Counted from the first letter of the stretch, positions 52,144-62,120 are shown. The stretch: 64,000 nucleotides of DNA from Cetobacterium somerae ATCC BAA-474 (GCF_000479045.1 NZ_KI518180.1:1-64000); one strand, 5' to 3'. Translations and numbers: made by a program. Notes: generated from the sequence alone by a model not told the origin.

Positions 52144-52722
52144 ATGAGAAAAACCGTTGTTGTAGCAGAGGATGATTCATTGATAAGAATGGATCTTGTG
52201 GAGATGTTAAAAGAAAATGAATACGATGTTTTAGGGGAAGCTAAGGATGGACTAGAAGCTGTTGAACTAGCGCTTAGATATACTCCAGATATTTTACTTT
52301 TAGATTTGAAGATGCCTTTTCTTTTAGGAACAAATGTGGCAAAAATTTTAAAAGAAAAGGAGTATAAAAATTGCATAATTATGCTAACAGCTTATAGCGT
52401 GGAAAACTATATAAAAGAGGCTACTGAATATGATGTGTCAGGGTATTTAATAAAACCATTAGATGAAAAGATTCTTTTGTCACAGATGGATTTGTTGTAT
52501 AAAAATTATAGTGAAAAAATAAAACTAAAAAATGCTTTAGAGTTAAGTGAAAGAAAACTAAAAGAGAGAAAGATGTTAGAGAAAGCCAAAGGTATTTTAA
52601 TGTGTAAATACTCTTTAACTGAGGATGAAGCATATACAAAAATTAGAAAAATAAGCATGGAAAAGAGAATATCAATCTGTCAGCTATCTGAAATTATAAA
52701 TACTACTGGAGAGCTGTTATGA
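52144..52722 (+). CDS. eutV: ANTAR-type response regulator EutV
   Basis: This 192-residue protein has a receiver domain (D10-D11, phosphoacceptor D54 in LLLDLKMP, conserved K) and a C-terminal ANTAR RNA-binding domain (about residues 140-190, AKGILMCKYSLTEDEAYTKIRK). When phosphorylated by EutW it binds paired hexaloop hairpins in eut mRNA and prevents termination. Such a site lies at 54113-54152. It overlaps eutW by 4 bp. Confidence 0.94.
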   Translation: MRKTVVVAEDDSLIRMDLVEMLKENEYDVLGEAKDGLEAVELALRYTPDILLLDLKMPFLLGTNVAKILKEKEYKNCIIMLTAYSVENYIKEATEYDVSGYLIKPLDEKILLSQMDLLYKNYSEKIKLKNALELSERKLKERKMLEKAKGILMCKYSLTEDEAYTKIRKISMEKRISICQLSEIINTTGELL

Positions 52723-54113
52723 TAAAAACTTATTGTAAAATGTGTGCTACTCTAACAACGCAAGATATAGATAAAATACAAAAATTAGAGGAAACAGCTA
52801 TAATTTTAAGTAACGTTTTAGGTGTGGACACATTTATAGACTGTCCTACAAAAGATGGAGAGAAAGCTTTAGTAGTACATCATTCAAAACCTGAAACAGG
52901 AAGTATGTATTCTAAAAATATAGCTGGAGAGGTAGCTCTTTATAAAAATGAACCAGCTGTTTTAAGAACTTTACAAACTGGAATGCCATCTAAAAATTAT
53001 AAAGCTATAACTCAAGAGGGAGAAACTGTTTTACAAAATGTAATTGCTATAAAAAATGAGAGTAATGAAATCATTGGTGTTTTGATATTAGAGCATTCTG
53101 ATAAAAAGAAAACTCTTTTAAAAATAGGAGATGTAGAAACTCCAGAGGAGTTAATGAGTAACTTTTTAGAAAGTAGATATACAATACCAGAGCTTATAAA
53201 AGATGGAATAGTTATATTTAATAATAATGAAACTGTAACTTATGCCAACGGAGTAGCTAAATCTATCTATGAAAAAATGGGATTTGGAAAAAATATTGTA
53301 GGTGAAACATTTCAAAATATAGTTATCAACAGCGTGGAGTTTAATAATATATTACAAAATAAAAAGATAGATGTAGTTGAGATAAGTATATTAGATATGG
53401 TTTTATCAGTTAGTTATTTCGCAACTCTAGAAAATAAAAAAAGGCAAAATGTGATTATGATAGTTAGAGATATAACCCAAGAGAAAAGTAAAGAGCAAGA
53501 GATAATTTTGAAATCTGTGGCAATCAAAGAGATACACCACAGAGTAAAAAATAATTTGCAAACAATTGCTAGTTTATTAAGGATTCAAAGTAGAAGATCT
53601 AAAAATAGAGAGGTTAAAAAAATCTTAGATGAAACTATCAGTCGGATTTTAAGTATAGCTATAACACATGAGGTTTTGTCCGAAAAAGGATTCGATAATC
53701 TTAATATCAGAGAAATAGTTGACTTAATATACAAAAATTATTCAACAAAAACTATTGACAAAAAAGAAAAAATAGAGTTTACTATTATTGGAGATAACTT
53801 TAATATCTCATCTGAGAAAGCTACAGCGATTGCTTTAGTTATAAATGAAATTATCCAAAATATAGTAGATTATGCTTTTCCAGACGATGTAGCTGGAAAG
53901 GTAAAAATATTTATTCAGAAAGATCACTTCTTTTCAAGAATTACAATTTCTGACAATGGGGTCGGAATTCCTCAAGAAAAGATATCATCTTCTGGTTTGG
54001 GACTAATGATAGTGGAAAAAATAATAAAAGAGCAGTTAAAAGGTAGTTTTGAGATTAATAGTGAAGTAGGAAAAGGTACAACAGTTAAGTTTGAAATAAA
54101 AAATGAATATTAA
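52719..54113 (+). CDS. eutW: ethanolamine-sensing histidine kinase EutW
   Basis: This 464-residue soluble kinase has an N-terminal sensor region (residues 1-130), a PAS-like part (about 155-255), a HisKA_2 phosphoacceptor segment EIHHRVKNNLQT (H273/H274) and an ATPase domain with SDNGVGIP and the GLGLMIVE lid. In Gram-positive relatives EutW autophosphorylates when ethanolamine is present. It directly precedes the antitermination site its partner EutV should act on. Confidence 0.93.
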   Translation: MIKTYCKMCATLTTQDIDKIQKLEETAIILSNVLGVDTFIDCPTKDGEKALVVHHSKPETGSMYSKNIAGEVALYKNEPAVLRTLQTGMPSKNYKAITQEGETVLQNVIAIKNESNEIIGVLILEHSDKKKTLLKIGDVETPEELMSNFLESRYTIPELIKDGIVIFNNNETVTYANGVAKSIYEKMGFGKNIVGETFQNIVINSVEFNNILQNKKIDVVEISILDMVLSVSYFATLENKKRQNVIMIVRDITQEKSKEQEIILKSVAIKEIHHRVKNNLQTIASLLRIQSRRSKNREVKKILDETISRILSIAITHEVLSEKGFDNLNIREIVDLIYKNYSTKTIDKKEKIEFTIIGDNFNISSEKATAIALVINEIIQNIVDYAFPDDVAGKVKIFIQKDHFFSRITISDNGVGIPQEKISSSGLGLMIVEKIIKEQLKGSFEINSEVGKGTTVKFEIKNEY

Positions 54114-54192
54114 ATATACAAGGTTGTATATTTTAAAATAGCAAAGAAGCTAAAGAATATAGTGGGTAACTATATTTCTTTAGCTTTTTTTG
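54113..54192 (+). promoter_or_regulatory. EutV (ANTAR) antitermination site with terminator
   Basis: Hairpin P1 is AATATAC-AAGGTT-GTATATT (54113-54132) and P2 is TAGC-AAAGAA-GCTA (54139-54152). Both have six-base loops with A at position 1 and G at position 4, the ANTAR recognition pattern. The 3' arm of P2 is part of the 5' arm of the terminator AGCTAAAGAATATAG/CTATATTTCTTTAGCT (54148-54185, then T-run). Binding of phosphorylated EutV to P1-P2 would stop the terminator forming and allow eutA and later genes to be transcribed. Confidence 0.93.
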
Positions 54193-54214
54193 TTCTAATT
54201 AGGAGGTAAATTTA

Positions 54215-55645
54215 GTGAAGGAAGAGATTATAAGTGTGGGAATTGATATTGGAACATCTACAACTCAGTTAGTTTTTTCGAAAATAACTTTAGAAAATCT
54301 ATCTTCTGGAGCAAGAGTTCCTCAAATAAAAATTGTGGACAAAGAGATTTTTTATAGAAGTAAAATCTATACAACACCACTTGTAAATTCTTACGAAATT
54401 GATATAGAAGCTTTAAAAAAAATATTAAAAGATGAGTATGAAGCTTCTAAAGTTCCTAGAGATAAGATAAGTACAGGAGCTGTGATAATAACTGGAGAAA
54501 CAGCTAGAAAAAGTAATGCTAGAGAGGTACTAAAAGCTTTAAGTGGAATGGCTGGAGATTTTGTCGTAGCAACAGCTGGACCAGATTTAGAAAGTATAAT
54601 ATCTGGAAAAGGCTCAGGGGCTATGAAGTTTTCAGAAGAGAATAATACAAGTATCTATAATTTAGATATAGGGGGTGGAACAACAAATATCTCTTTATTT
54701 GATAAGGGGGAGGTTGAAGACACAACTTGTTTAGATATAGGTGGTAGATTAATAAAGTTTGAAAAAAATAGTTTAAAGATAGCATATATTTTTAAAAAAT
54801 ATGAAAAGCTTATTGAAAGATTGAATTTAAGGAGTTTAAAAGTTGGAGAGATTGCTAGTGAAAGAGATTTAGAAATTTTATGTGATAAAATAGCTGAAAT
54901 TCTTTTAGAAGCAGTAAGAAATACTCAATTTAAAAGTGAAGATTACAGATTACTAATAACAGATAAAGACTATAGAACTCTATTGAAAGGTGAGTTTATT
55001 AGTTTCTCAGGAGGTGTAGCTGATTTTATCTACACTGAACCTGAAAAGAAAGATTACTATACCTATGATGATATCGGTCCACTTTTAGGAGTTTGTATAA
55101 AAAGAAAATTTGAAAAAGAAAAAATAAATACAGTGAGATTAGGAGAAACTATAAGAGCTACAGTTGTAGGAGCAGGTTCTCATACAACTGAGATAAGTGG
55201 AAGTACAATAAGTTATGCTAAAGAGGTTCTTCCAATAAAAAATCTTCCTATATTGAAAATAAATGATGCAGATAAAAATTTTGATTATAAAGATTTAGTA
55301 AAAGTTTTAGAAAAAAAATTAGAGTGGTTTAAAGCAGATGATGGATATCAAGATGTAGCTATTGGATTAAGTGGTAGAAAAGGACTTAAATATAAAGATA
55401 TACAAGAGATGTCTAAAAATATTTACGAGGTGATGAAAAGATTTAAAAGACTAGTAATTATAGTAGAGGAAGACATAGGAAAAGTTTTAGGACAGTGCTT
55501 AATATTAGAATCTGAAAATAGGATTCCAATAGTTTGTATAGACAGTATAAAAGTTAATGATGGTGACTTTGTAGATATTGGACTTCCTCTTGGAAGTGGA
55601 AGCGTATTACCAGTAATTGTAAAGACATTAGTTTTAAGTTATTAA
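54215..55645 (+). CDS. eutA: ethanolamine ammonia-lyase reactivating factor EutA
   Basis: The 476-residue protein is an actin/Hsp70-like ATPase with [14 protein letters not shown] at its N-terminus and [14 protein letters not shown] in the middle. EutA removes damaged cobalamin from EutBC using ATP. The start is GTG at 54215 after TTAGGAGGT. It is the first gene beyond the EutV-controlled terminator. Confidence 0.94.
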   Translation: MKEEIISVGIDIGTSTTQLVFSKITLENLSSGARVPQIKIVDKEIFYRSKIYTTPLVNSYEIDIEALKKILKDEYEASKVPRDKISTGAVIITGETARKSNAREVLKALSGMAGDFVVATAGPDLESIISGKGSGAMKFSEENNTSIYNLDIGGGTTNISLFDKGEVEDTTCLDIGGRLIKFEKNSLKIAYIFKKYEKLIERLNLRSLKVGEIASERDLEILCDKIAEILLEAVRNTQFKSEDYRLLITDKDYRTLLKGEFISFSGGVADFIYTEPEKKDYYTYDDIGPLLGVCIKRKFEKEKINTVRLGETIRATVVGAGSHTTEISGSTISYAKEVLPIKNLPILKINDADKNFDYKDLVKVLEKKLEWFKADDGYQDVAIGLSGRKGLKYKDIQEMSKNIYEVMKRFKRLVIIVEEDIGKVLGQCLILESENRIPIVCIDSIKVNDGDFVDIGLPLGSGSVLPVIVKTLVLSY

Positions 55646-55672
55646 ATAAAAAAATAGATTGGGGTGAGTTTG

Positions 55673-57037
55673 ATGAGATTACACACAAGACTTTTTGGCC
55701 AAGACTATGTATTTGAAAATTTATATGATGTTATGGCTAAAGCAAATGAAGAAAAATCAGGTGATGAGTTAGCTGGAATAGCAGCAAGAAGTACAAAGGA
55801 AAGAGTGGCAGCAAAAGAGGTATTATCTAATATAAAACTTAAAGAGTTTAAAGAGAATCCTGCAGTTCCTTATGATCAAGATGAGGTTACAAGAATTATA
55901 ATAGACGCTTTAAACTTAAAGGTATATGAAGAGATAAAAGAATGGACTGTTGGTGAATTAAGAGAGTGGTTATTAGCTACTGAAAATGGAGATAGAGAGA
56001 TTCAGTGGATAAGAAGAGGATTAACTTCAGAGATGATATCAGCAGTTACAAAGTTAATGTCAAATTTAGATTTGATTAGAGCGGCGAGTAAAATTCAAGT
56101 AAAAAAACATTGTAACACAACAATTGGAGGAAAAGGGATTCTAGCAGCTAGACTGCAACCTAATCATACAACAGATGATCCAGATGGAATAATGATTTCA
56201 CTACTAGAAGGATTAAGCTATGGAGTTGGAGATGCTTTAATAGGATTAAATCCAGTTGATGATACTGTAGATAGTGTTGTTAGAGTTTTACAAAGATTTG
56301 ATGAGATAAAGAAAAAATTTAATATACCAACACAAATATGTGTACTAGCTCACGTAACTACTCAAATGGAAGCTATAAGAAAAGGAGCTCCTACAGATTT
56401 AATATTCCAAAGTATAGCTGGATCACAAAAATCAAATGAAGCTTTTGGAATAACTGGAGATATGATAGAGGAAGCAAGACAATTAGCTTTAACTCATGGA
56501 ACAGCAGCTGGACCAAATGTAATGTATTTCGAAACAGGACAAGGTTCTGAACTTTCTTCAGATGGACATAATGGTGTGGATCAATTAACAATGGAAGCAA
56601 GATGTTATGGATTTGCTAAAAAGTATGATCCATTTATAGTTAATACCGTAGTTGGATTTATAGGTCCAGAGTATCTTTACGATAGTAAACAAGTTACAAG
56701 AGCTGGATTAGAAGACCACTTTATGGGAAAACTTCATGGATTATCTATGGGAGTTGACGTTTGTTATACAAACCATATGAAGGCAGACCAAAACGATATT
56801 GAAAACTTAGCTGTTTTATTAACAGCAGCTGGATGTAACTATTTTATGGGAGTTCCAGCTGGAGATGATATTATGTTAAACTACCAAACTACAGGATATC
56901 ATGATATTCAAACTTTAAGAGAAACATTAAATGTTAAACCTATAAAAGAGTTTGAGGAGTGGCTAGAAAAAGTAGGTATCAGAGATGAGGATGGAAATTT
57001 AACTAATCTTGCAGGAGATGCATCACTATTTTTATAG
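55673..57037 (+). CDS. eutB: ethanolamine ammonia-lyase large subunit EutB
   Basis: The protein is about 454 residues, the size of EutB. The frame opens at GTG 55664, but ATG 55673 gives the family's normal beginning (MRLHTRLFG) and is well spaced from GGGGTGA. Conserved blocks include NTTIGGKGILAARLQPNHTTDDPDG and TGQGSELSSDGHNGVDQ. With EutC and adenosylcobalamin it splits ethanolamine into acetaldehyde and ammonia inside the microcompartment. Confidence 0.96.
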   Translation: MRLHTRLFGQDYVFENLYDVMAKANEEKSGDELAGIAARSTKERVAAKEVLSNIKLKEFKENPAVPYDQDEVTRIIIDALNLKVYEEIKEWTVGELREWLLATENGDREIQWIRRGLTSEMISAVTKLMSNLDLIRAASKIQVKKHCNTTIGGKGILAARLQPNHTTDDPDGIMISLLEGLSYGVGDALIGLNPVDDTVDSVVRVLQRFDEIKKKFNIPTQICVLAHVTTQMEAIRKGAPTDLIFQSIAGSQKSNEAFGITGDMIEEARQLALTHGTAAGPNVMYFETGQGSELSSDGHNGVDQLTMEARCYGFAKKYDPFIVNTVVGFIGPEYLYDSKQVTRAGLEDHFMGKLHGLSMGVDVCYTNHMKADQNDIENLAVLLTAAGCNYFMGVPAGDDIMLNYQTTGYHDIQTLRETLNVKPIKEFEEWLEKVGIRDEDGNLTNLAGDASLFL

Positions 57038-57049
57038 GAGGAGAGAATA

Positions 57050-57928
57050 ATGATTTCTGAAAAAGAGTTGAAAGATATAATATCACAAGTTTTAAAAGAG
57101 ATGGATGGAGAGGGAAAGGCTTTAGAAAAAGTAAAAGAGAGAGTTGAAAAAACACTTTCTAATTTGGAAGAGGTAGAGGACATAACTAAAATTGATTTAA
57201 GAGAAGTTATAGACGTAGTGAATCCAAAAAATAGAGAGGAGTTATTAAAGTATAAAAGAAAAACACCAGCAAGAGTTGGAATTGGAAGAGCTGGAACAAG
57301 ATATACAACATCAACAATGTTAAGATTTAGAGCTGATCACGCTTCAGCACAAGATGCTGTATTTACTGATGTTTCAGATGAAATATTAGCTAAAAATAAT
57401 CTATTTACAGTTCAAACAAGATGTAACTCTAAAGATGAATATATAACAAGACCAGATTTAGGAAGAAGATTATCAGATGAAGCTGTGAAAGTTTTAAAAG
57501 AGAGATGTAAACAAAATCCAACAGTTCAAGTTTATGTTTCAGATGGTCTTAGTTCAACAGCAGTAGAAGCAAACGTTGAAAATATACTTCCAGCACTATT
57601 AAATGGATTAAAAGCTTATGGAATAGATACAGGAACACCATTTTTCTTGAAATATGGAAGAGTTGCTGCTTCAGATGACGTAGCTGAAACACTTGGTGCA
57701 ACAGTAACTTGTGTATTAATTGGAGAGAGACCAGGACTAGCAACTGCAGAAAGTATGAGTGCATATATAACATATAAAGGATATGTAGGAATACCAGAAG
57801 CTAAGAGAACAGTTGTATCAAATATACATGAAAAAGGAACTCCAGCAGTGGAAGCAGGAGCACATGTGGCACATATAATTAAGAAAATATTAGACGCTAA
57901 AGCAAGCGGACAAGATTTAAAATTATAA
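57050..57928 (+). CDS. eutC: ethanolamine ammonia-lyase small subunit EutC
   Basis: This 292-residue protein carries RVGIGRAGTRY, LRFRADHASAQDAV and the SDGLSSTAVEAN block typical of EutC. The first 20 residues (ISEKELKDIISQVLKEMDG) form an amphipathic helix like the encapsulation peptides that carry cargo into microcompartments, followed by a charged linker. Its gene follows eutB by 12 bp with AGGAGAG. Confidence 0.95.
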   Translation: MISEKELKDIISQVLKEMDGEGKALEKVKERVEKTLSNLEEVEDITKIDLREVIDVVNPKNREELLKYKRKTPARVGIGRAGTRYTTSTMLRFRADHASAQDAVFTDVSDEILAKNNLFTVQTRCNSKDEYITRPDLGRRLSDEAVKVLKERCKQNPTVQVYVSDGLSSTAVEANVENILPALLNGLKAYGIDTGTPFFLKYGRVAASDDVAETLGATVTCVLIGERPGLATAESMSAYITYKGYVGIPEAKRTVVSNIHEKGTPAVEAGAHVAHIIKKILDAKASGQDLKL

Positions 57929-57938
57929 GGAGGAAAAA

Positions 57939-58592
57939 ATGACAAACGATCCTATAAAACCAAGTGTTTTAGCAGTTAAGCTAATACCAAATGTAGATGA
58001 TAAAATGGCGGAAGAGTTCAAACTTCCAAAAGGGTATAAGAGTATTGGAATAGTTACAGCAGATTGTGATGATGTAACATATACAGCATTAGATTATGCA
58101 ACAAAAATGTCAGAAGTTGAAGTAGTTTATGGTAGATCATTTTATGGTGGAGCAGCAAATGCAAATACAAAATTAGCTGGAGAAGTTATTGGAATAATAG
58201 CTGGACCTACACCTGCTGAAGTAAAAAGTGGATTAAATGCAATAGTAGACTTTATAGAAAATGAAGCATGTTTCTATAGTGCTAATGATGATGATACAAT
58301 TGCATATTATGCTCACTGTGTTTCAAGAACAGGAACTTATTTGTCAAAAACTGCAGGAGTACCAGAGGGAGAAGCTTTAGCATATTTAATAGCACCACCT
58401 TTAGAAGCTATGTATGCACTTGATGTAGCATTAAAAGCAGCAGATGTAAGATTAGCAGCTTTCTTTGGACCACCATCAGAAACTAACTTTGGAGGAGGAC
58501 TTTTAACAGGTAGTCAATCAGCATGTAAAGCAGCATGTGATGCTTTTGCTGATGCTGTGAAATATGTTGCTCAAAATCCATTAAAGTTCTAA
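57939..58592 (+). CDS. eutL: shell protein EutL
   Basis: The 217-residue protein has two fused BMC domains and forms a trimer with a gated central pore. The segments SVLAVKLIPNVD and AYYAHCVSRTGTYLSK and the closing SACKAACDAF fit EutL. Ethanolamine is known to bind between its subunits. It begins 10 bp after eutC. Confidence 0.94.
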   Translation: MTNDPIKPSVLAVKLIPNVDDKMAEEFKLPKGYKSIGIVTADCDDVTYTALDYATKMSEVEVVYGRSFYGGAANANTKLAGEVIGIIAGPTPAEVKSGLNAIVDFIENEACFYSANDDDTIAYYAHCVSRTGTYLSKTAGVPEGEALAYLIAPPLEAMYALDVALKAADVRLAAFFGPPSETNFGGGLLTGSQSACKAACDAFADAVKYVAQNPLKF

Positions 58593-58609
58593 AAGGAGTT
58601 GTTTAAATT

Positions 58610-59014
58610 ATGAAAGCGTTAGGAATGATTGAAACAAGAGGAATGGTTGGAGCGATAGAGGCTGTAGATGTGGCGTGTAAGACGGCAGATGTAGAGGTAC
58701 TAAATAGACATCTTGTAAAAGGTGGAATAGTGACAGTTGAAATAGTTGGTGACGTTGGAGCTGTAAAAGTTGCAGTAGAAGCGGCAGCTGAAGCAGTTAA
58801 AAGATTAGGAGTTTATATGGGAAGTCATGTAATTCCAAGACCAACTGAAGAAGTATACAATATGTTAGAAAAAAAAGAGGTTCCAACAGAAAAGGTAGTA
58901 GAGGAAGAGATAATTGTAGAGCTTCCAGAAGAAAATGAAGTGATAGTAGAAGAAATAGTAGATGAAGTAGAAACAAAATCAGTAGTAAATAGAAGAGATA
59001 AAACTAAAAAATAG
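58610..59014 (+). CDS. BMC shell protein with acidic C-terminal tail
   Basis: The 134-residue protein starts with a standard EutM-like BMC domain (residues 1-85: [15 protein letters not shown] ... HVIPRP). It is followed by a 45-residue tail that is strongly acidic ([20 protein letters not shown]) and ends in a short basic stretch, NRRDKTKK. Tailed BMC proteins in other eut operons (EutK) carry a nucleic-acid-binding domain; this tail does not look like that domain. It may face the lumen or cytosol and bind cargo. Confidence 0.88.
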   Translation: MKALGMIETRGMVGAIEAVDVACKTADVEVLNRHLVKGGIVTVEIVGDVGAVKVAVEAAAEAVKRLGVYMGSHVIPRPTEEVYNMLEKKEVPTEKVVEEEIIVELPEENEVIVEEIVDEVETKSVVNRRDKTKK

Positions 59015-59031
59015 ATAAGGAGAGGATATTT

Positions 59032-59316
59032 ATGGCAACTTTAAATGCATTAGGAATGGTAGAAACAAGAGGATTAGTAGCAGCGATAGAGGCAGCAGAC
59101 GCAATGGTGAAAGCAGCAAACGTAACTTTAATAGGAAAAGAGATTGTTGGAGGAGGACTTGTGAGTGTTTTAGTTAGAGGAGACGTTGGAGCTGTAAAAG
59201 CAGCAACAGATGCTGGAGCAGCAGCTGCAGATAGAATTGGAGAGTTAATCTCTGTTCACGTAATTCCAAGACCACACTCAGATGTAGAGGCAATCTTACC
59301 AAAAGAAGCAAAGTAG
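59032..59316 (+). CDS. eutM: major hexameric shell protein EutM
   Basis: This 94-residue single BMC domain protein contains [19 protein letters not shown] and [14 protein letters not shown], matching EutM/PduA. It forms flat hexamers that tile the shell facets and a small-molecule pore. A stable hairpin lies 12 bp after its stop. It is closely related to the upstream tailed shell protein, so the two arose by duplication. Confidence 0.95.
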   Translation: MATLNALGMVETRGLVAAIEAADAMVKAANVTLIGKEIVGGGLVSVLVRGDVGAVKAATDAGAAAADRIGELISVHVIPRPHSDVEAILPKEAK

Positions 59317-59325
59317 TAAAATATA

Positions 59326-59354
59326 TTAGGGAGTGACGTGCTAGTCACTCCCTA
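59326..59354 (+). promoter_or_regulatory. stable hairpin after eutM
   Basis: TTAGGGAGTGAC and GTCACTCCCTAA pair perfectly around the loop GTGCTA. No T-run follows (an A-run does), so it is not a normal terminator. Location after the most abundant shell gene suggests mRNA 3'-end protection. Confidence 0.8.
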
Positions 59355-59375
59355 AAAAAAATGAAAGGAGAAGAG

Positions 59376-59894
59376 ATGAAAGCGTTAGGTATAGTTGAAT
59401 TCAATAGTATTCCAAAGGGAATTGAGGAATTAGATAAAATTATAAAATTTAATGAATTAAAAATATATAAGGCTGGAGTAACTTGTCCTGGAAAATATTA
59501 TTTTATAGTTTATGGAGATAACTCTTCAGTTAAAGATGGATTAAAAGATTTAACAGGGGAACGTTGTAAACAAGTTATCTCTGGAGTAAGTGAAAAGCTT
59601 TTAGAAGCATTAAATAGAAAAAGAGAAGATAAAAAATTTAAAGCAATAGGTGTAGTTGAATTTTTGAATATAGCTGATGGTGTTAAAGTTTTAGATCATG
59701 TGATTAAAAGTGTTGATGTAGATATAGTTAAATTAGTTTTAGGATGGACACTAGCAGGAAAATGTTATTTTGTTGTAGGAGGAGAAACGAGTTCTATAGA
59801 TGAGGCAATAGTTTTAGTTACAGGATCATCTTATAAATATATGGATATTAGTAAAATAAATAACCCAGTTGAAAACATACTTGATTATATTTAA
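59376..59894 (+). CDS. tandem-BMC shell protein
   Basis: The protein is 172 residues when started at ATG 59376, which is spaced correctly from AAAGGAGAAG; an in-frame ATG at 59361 lies before that site. Two divergent BMC domains follow one another (residues 1-80 and 90-165), each opening with KAxGxVEF and containing a GK-Cys/Tyr strand (GKYYF, GKCYF). It should form pseudohexameric trimers as minor shell tiles. It is unlike EutL in sequence and shorter. Confidence 0.82.
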   Translation: MKALGIVEFNSIPKGIEELDKIIKFNELKIYKAGVTCPGKYYFIVYGDNSSVKDGLKDLTGERCKQVISGVSEKLLEALNRKREDKKFKAIGVVEFLNIADGVKVLDHVIKSVDVDIVKLVLGWTLAGKCYFVVGGETSSIDEAIVLVTGSSYKYMDISKINNPVENILDYI

Positions 59895-59913
59895 GTTTTA
59901 ATAGGGAGGCAAA

Positions 59914-61350
59914 ATGGATAGAGATTTGATGTCAAGACAAGAGGTAAGAGATTTAATAAGAAAATCAAAGGAAGCTCAGAAAATATATGCTACATTTTCT
60001 CAAGAGAAAATAGATAGTATTATATGTTCTATGGTAGAGGGAATAAAAGGGTACAGTGAAAAATTAGCTAAGATGGCTGTTGAAGAAACTGGTTTTGGAA
60101 ATTGGCAAGATAAAGTTCTAAAAAATAAGTTCGCTTCAGAATATGTATATGAGTATATAAAAAATATGAAAACTATTGGTGAGTTAAAAAATGAAAATGG
60201 AGTTTTAGAAATTGGTGTTCCTTTAGGTGTTATAGCTGGATTAATTCCATCGACAAATCCAACATCTACAACAATTTATAAAACATTAATATCATTAAAA
60301 GCTGGAAATGGAATAATTGTAAGTCCTCATCCAAATGCTAAAAATTGTATAATTGAAACAGCTAATCTATTGATAGAGATTGCAGAAAAAGCTGGAGCAC
60401 CTGAAGGATTAATAAGTGTAGTAAAAACAGTAACTATGGATGCAACAGAGGAATTAATGAAACATGAGGATACAGCACTGATTTTAGCTACTGGTGGAGA
60501 AGCTATGGTAAAAGCTGCTTATAGTTCAGGGAATCCAGCAATAGGAGTTGGACCAGGAAATGGACCAGCATTTATAGAGAAAAGTGCAAATATAAAATTA
60601 GCTGTGAAAAGAATTATAGATAGTAAAACTTTTGATAATGGTGTTATATGTGCTTCTGAGCAATCTATAATTGTAGAAAAAGTGATAAGAGAACAAGTGA
60701 AAGAGGAGTTATTAGCTCAAGGTGGATATTTCTTAAATCCAGAAGAATCTAAAAAACTTGCTAATTTCATTTTAAGAAGTAATGGAACTATGAATCCACA
60801 AATTGTAGGTAAAAATGCTTTAAGATTAGCACAGATGGCAGGAATAAATGTTCCATGTGACACTAAAGTTTTAATTTCAGAAGAGTGTGAAGTTTCAAAA
60901 AGAAATCCATACTCTAGAGAGAAATTAGCTCCAATTTTAGCATTTTATGTTGAAAATAGTTGGGAAGAAGCGTGTGAAAGATCTATTGAGATATTAAATG
61001 TAGAAGGAAAAGGACATACTATGGTTATTCACTCTGAGAATGAGATGGTTATAAGAGAGTTTGCTCTAAAAAAACCAGTTTCAAGACTTTTAGTTAATAC
61101 ACCAGGTGCTTTAGGTGGAATTGGTGGAACAACTAATCTTGCTCCAGCACTAACTCTAGGATGTGGTGCAGTTGGAGGAAGTTCAACTTCTGATAATATA
61201 ACACCATTAAATCTTATAAATATAAGAAGAGTGGCTTGGGGAGTCAGAGAGCTAGAGGATATAAAAAGAGAAAAGAAAAGCTGTGAAACATCACAAGATA
61301 AATTAGAAGAGATGGTAAAGAAAATAGTAGCAGATATATTAAATAGATAG
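59914..61350 (+). CDS. eutE: CoA-acylating acetaldehyde dehydrogenase EutE
   Basis: This 478-residue aldehyde dehydrogenase has the catalytic cysteine C246 in NGVICASEQS, the PSTNPTSTT block and GVGPGNGPAF for the cofactor. It turns acetaldehyde, CoA and NAD+ into acetyl-CoA and NADH in the compartment lumen. The last 16 residues (KLEEMVKKIVADILNR) form an amphipathic helix like a cargo-targeting peptide, whereas enteric EutE carries it at the N-terminus. Confidence 0.94.
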   Translation: MDRDLMSRQEVRDLIRKSKEAQKIYATFSQEKIDSIICSMVEGIKGYSEKLAKMAVEETGFGNWQDKVLKNKFASEYVYEYIKNMKTIGELKNENGVLEIGVPLGVIAGLIPSTNPTSTTIYKTLISLKAGNGIIVSPHPNAKNCIIETANLLIEIAEKAGAPEGLISVVKTVTMDATEELMKHEDTALILATGGEAMVKAAYSSGNPAIGVGPGNGPAFIEKSANIKLAVKRIIDSKTFDNGVICASEQSIIVEKVIREQVKEELLAQGGYFLNPEESKKLANFILRSNGTMNPQIVGKNALRLAQMAGINVPCDTKVLISEECEVSKRNPYSREKLAPILAFYVENSWEEACERSIEILNVEGKGHTMVIHSENEMVIREFALKKPVSRLLVNTPGALGGIGGTTNLAPALTLGCGAVGGSSTSDNITPLNLINIRRVAWGVRELEDIKREKKSCETSQDKLEEMVKKIVADILNR

Positions 61351-61361
61351 GAGAGGTACTT

Positions 61362-62120
61362 ATGGTTCTAACAGAGGAAAAATTAAGATCTCTTTATAAA
61401 AAAGATGAAAATATGAAAGAGATTTCTTTAGAAAAAGGAACAATTTTAACTCCTTCAGCAAGACAATTTTTAATAGATAAAGATATAAAAGTAGTTGATA
61501 AAATAGTTGGAAAAACCGAAGAGGCTAGAGAGTTTAAAGAGATAAGAAATGAAGAATCAAAACCTAAGTACAAAGGAATATTAGGAGAGCTTTACGTTGA
61601 AAAACCAGAGTATATGACTCAAATATATGGAAATGTTTTAGTAAAAAAAGATGATAAAAGGATAATTTTTAGAGGTGTAATAGATTCTTTTCAAAGTCGT
61701 TGGCTAGTTTTAATGAAAGATTTAGAAGAGATTAAAAATGTTAAACTCCAAAAAGATTTAGAAAGTATTGAAAAATTTATAAAAAACATTTTAGTTTCAG
61801 AGGTTATAGGAGAGGCATTAGTTGATATAAAGGTTTTAGAAAAAAGTTTAGATGAGATTAGAGATATCTCTCATAATCCTAAAAAATATTTTAATAGAGA
61901 GCATCTCTTTGGAATATGTTCAAAGGATAGTTATCCAGTTATAAAATTAAATGAGATGAGAGCACTATCTAGAGAGTTAGAGATTAAAGGTGTAGAAGCT
62001 TTTGTTAAAGAGAATGGAACAATCGAAAGAAGAGACATCCTATTAGCACTAAATAGATTAAGTAGTGCTATCTATATAATGATGTTAAGAGGGGTGACAG
62101 GAGAGTATGGAAATCGATGA
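61362..62120 (+). CDS. eutT: cobalamin adenosyltransferase EutT
   Basis: The 252-residue protein has a short N-terminal segment with ILTPSARQFLIDKDIKV (residues 29-45) and a C-terminal helical domain ending LALNRLSSAIYIMMLRGVTGEYG, the EutT signature. It makes adenosylcobalamin for EutBC from ATP and corrinoid. The cysteine-rich metal motif (CCxxC) of enteric EutT is missing here; metal-independent EutT forms are known. It overlaps the next gene by 14 bp. Confidence 0.88.
   Translation: MVLTEEKLRSLYKKDENMKEISLEKGTILTPSARQFLIDKDIKVVDKIVGKTEEAREFKEIRNEESKPKYKGILGELYVEKPEYMTQIYGNVLVKKDDKRIIFRGVIDSFQSRWLVLMKDLEEIKNVKLQKDLESIEKFIKNILVSEVIGEALVDIKVLEKSLDEIRDISHNPKKYFNREHLFGICSKDSYPVIKLNEMRALSRELEIKGVEAFVKENGTIERRDILLALNRLSSAIYIMMLRGVTGEYGNR

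Noticed and set aside
59326-59354. Possible second EutV target or terminator after eutM
   Set aside because: The six-base loop begins with G rather than A, there is no second hairpin and no T-run, so neither role fits.
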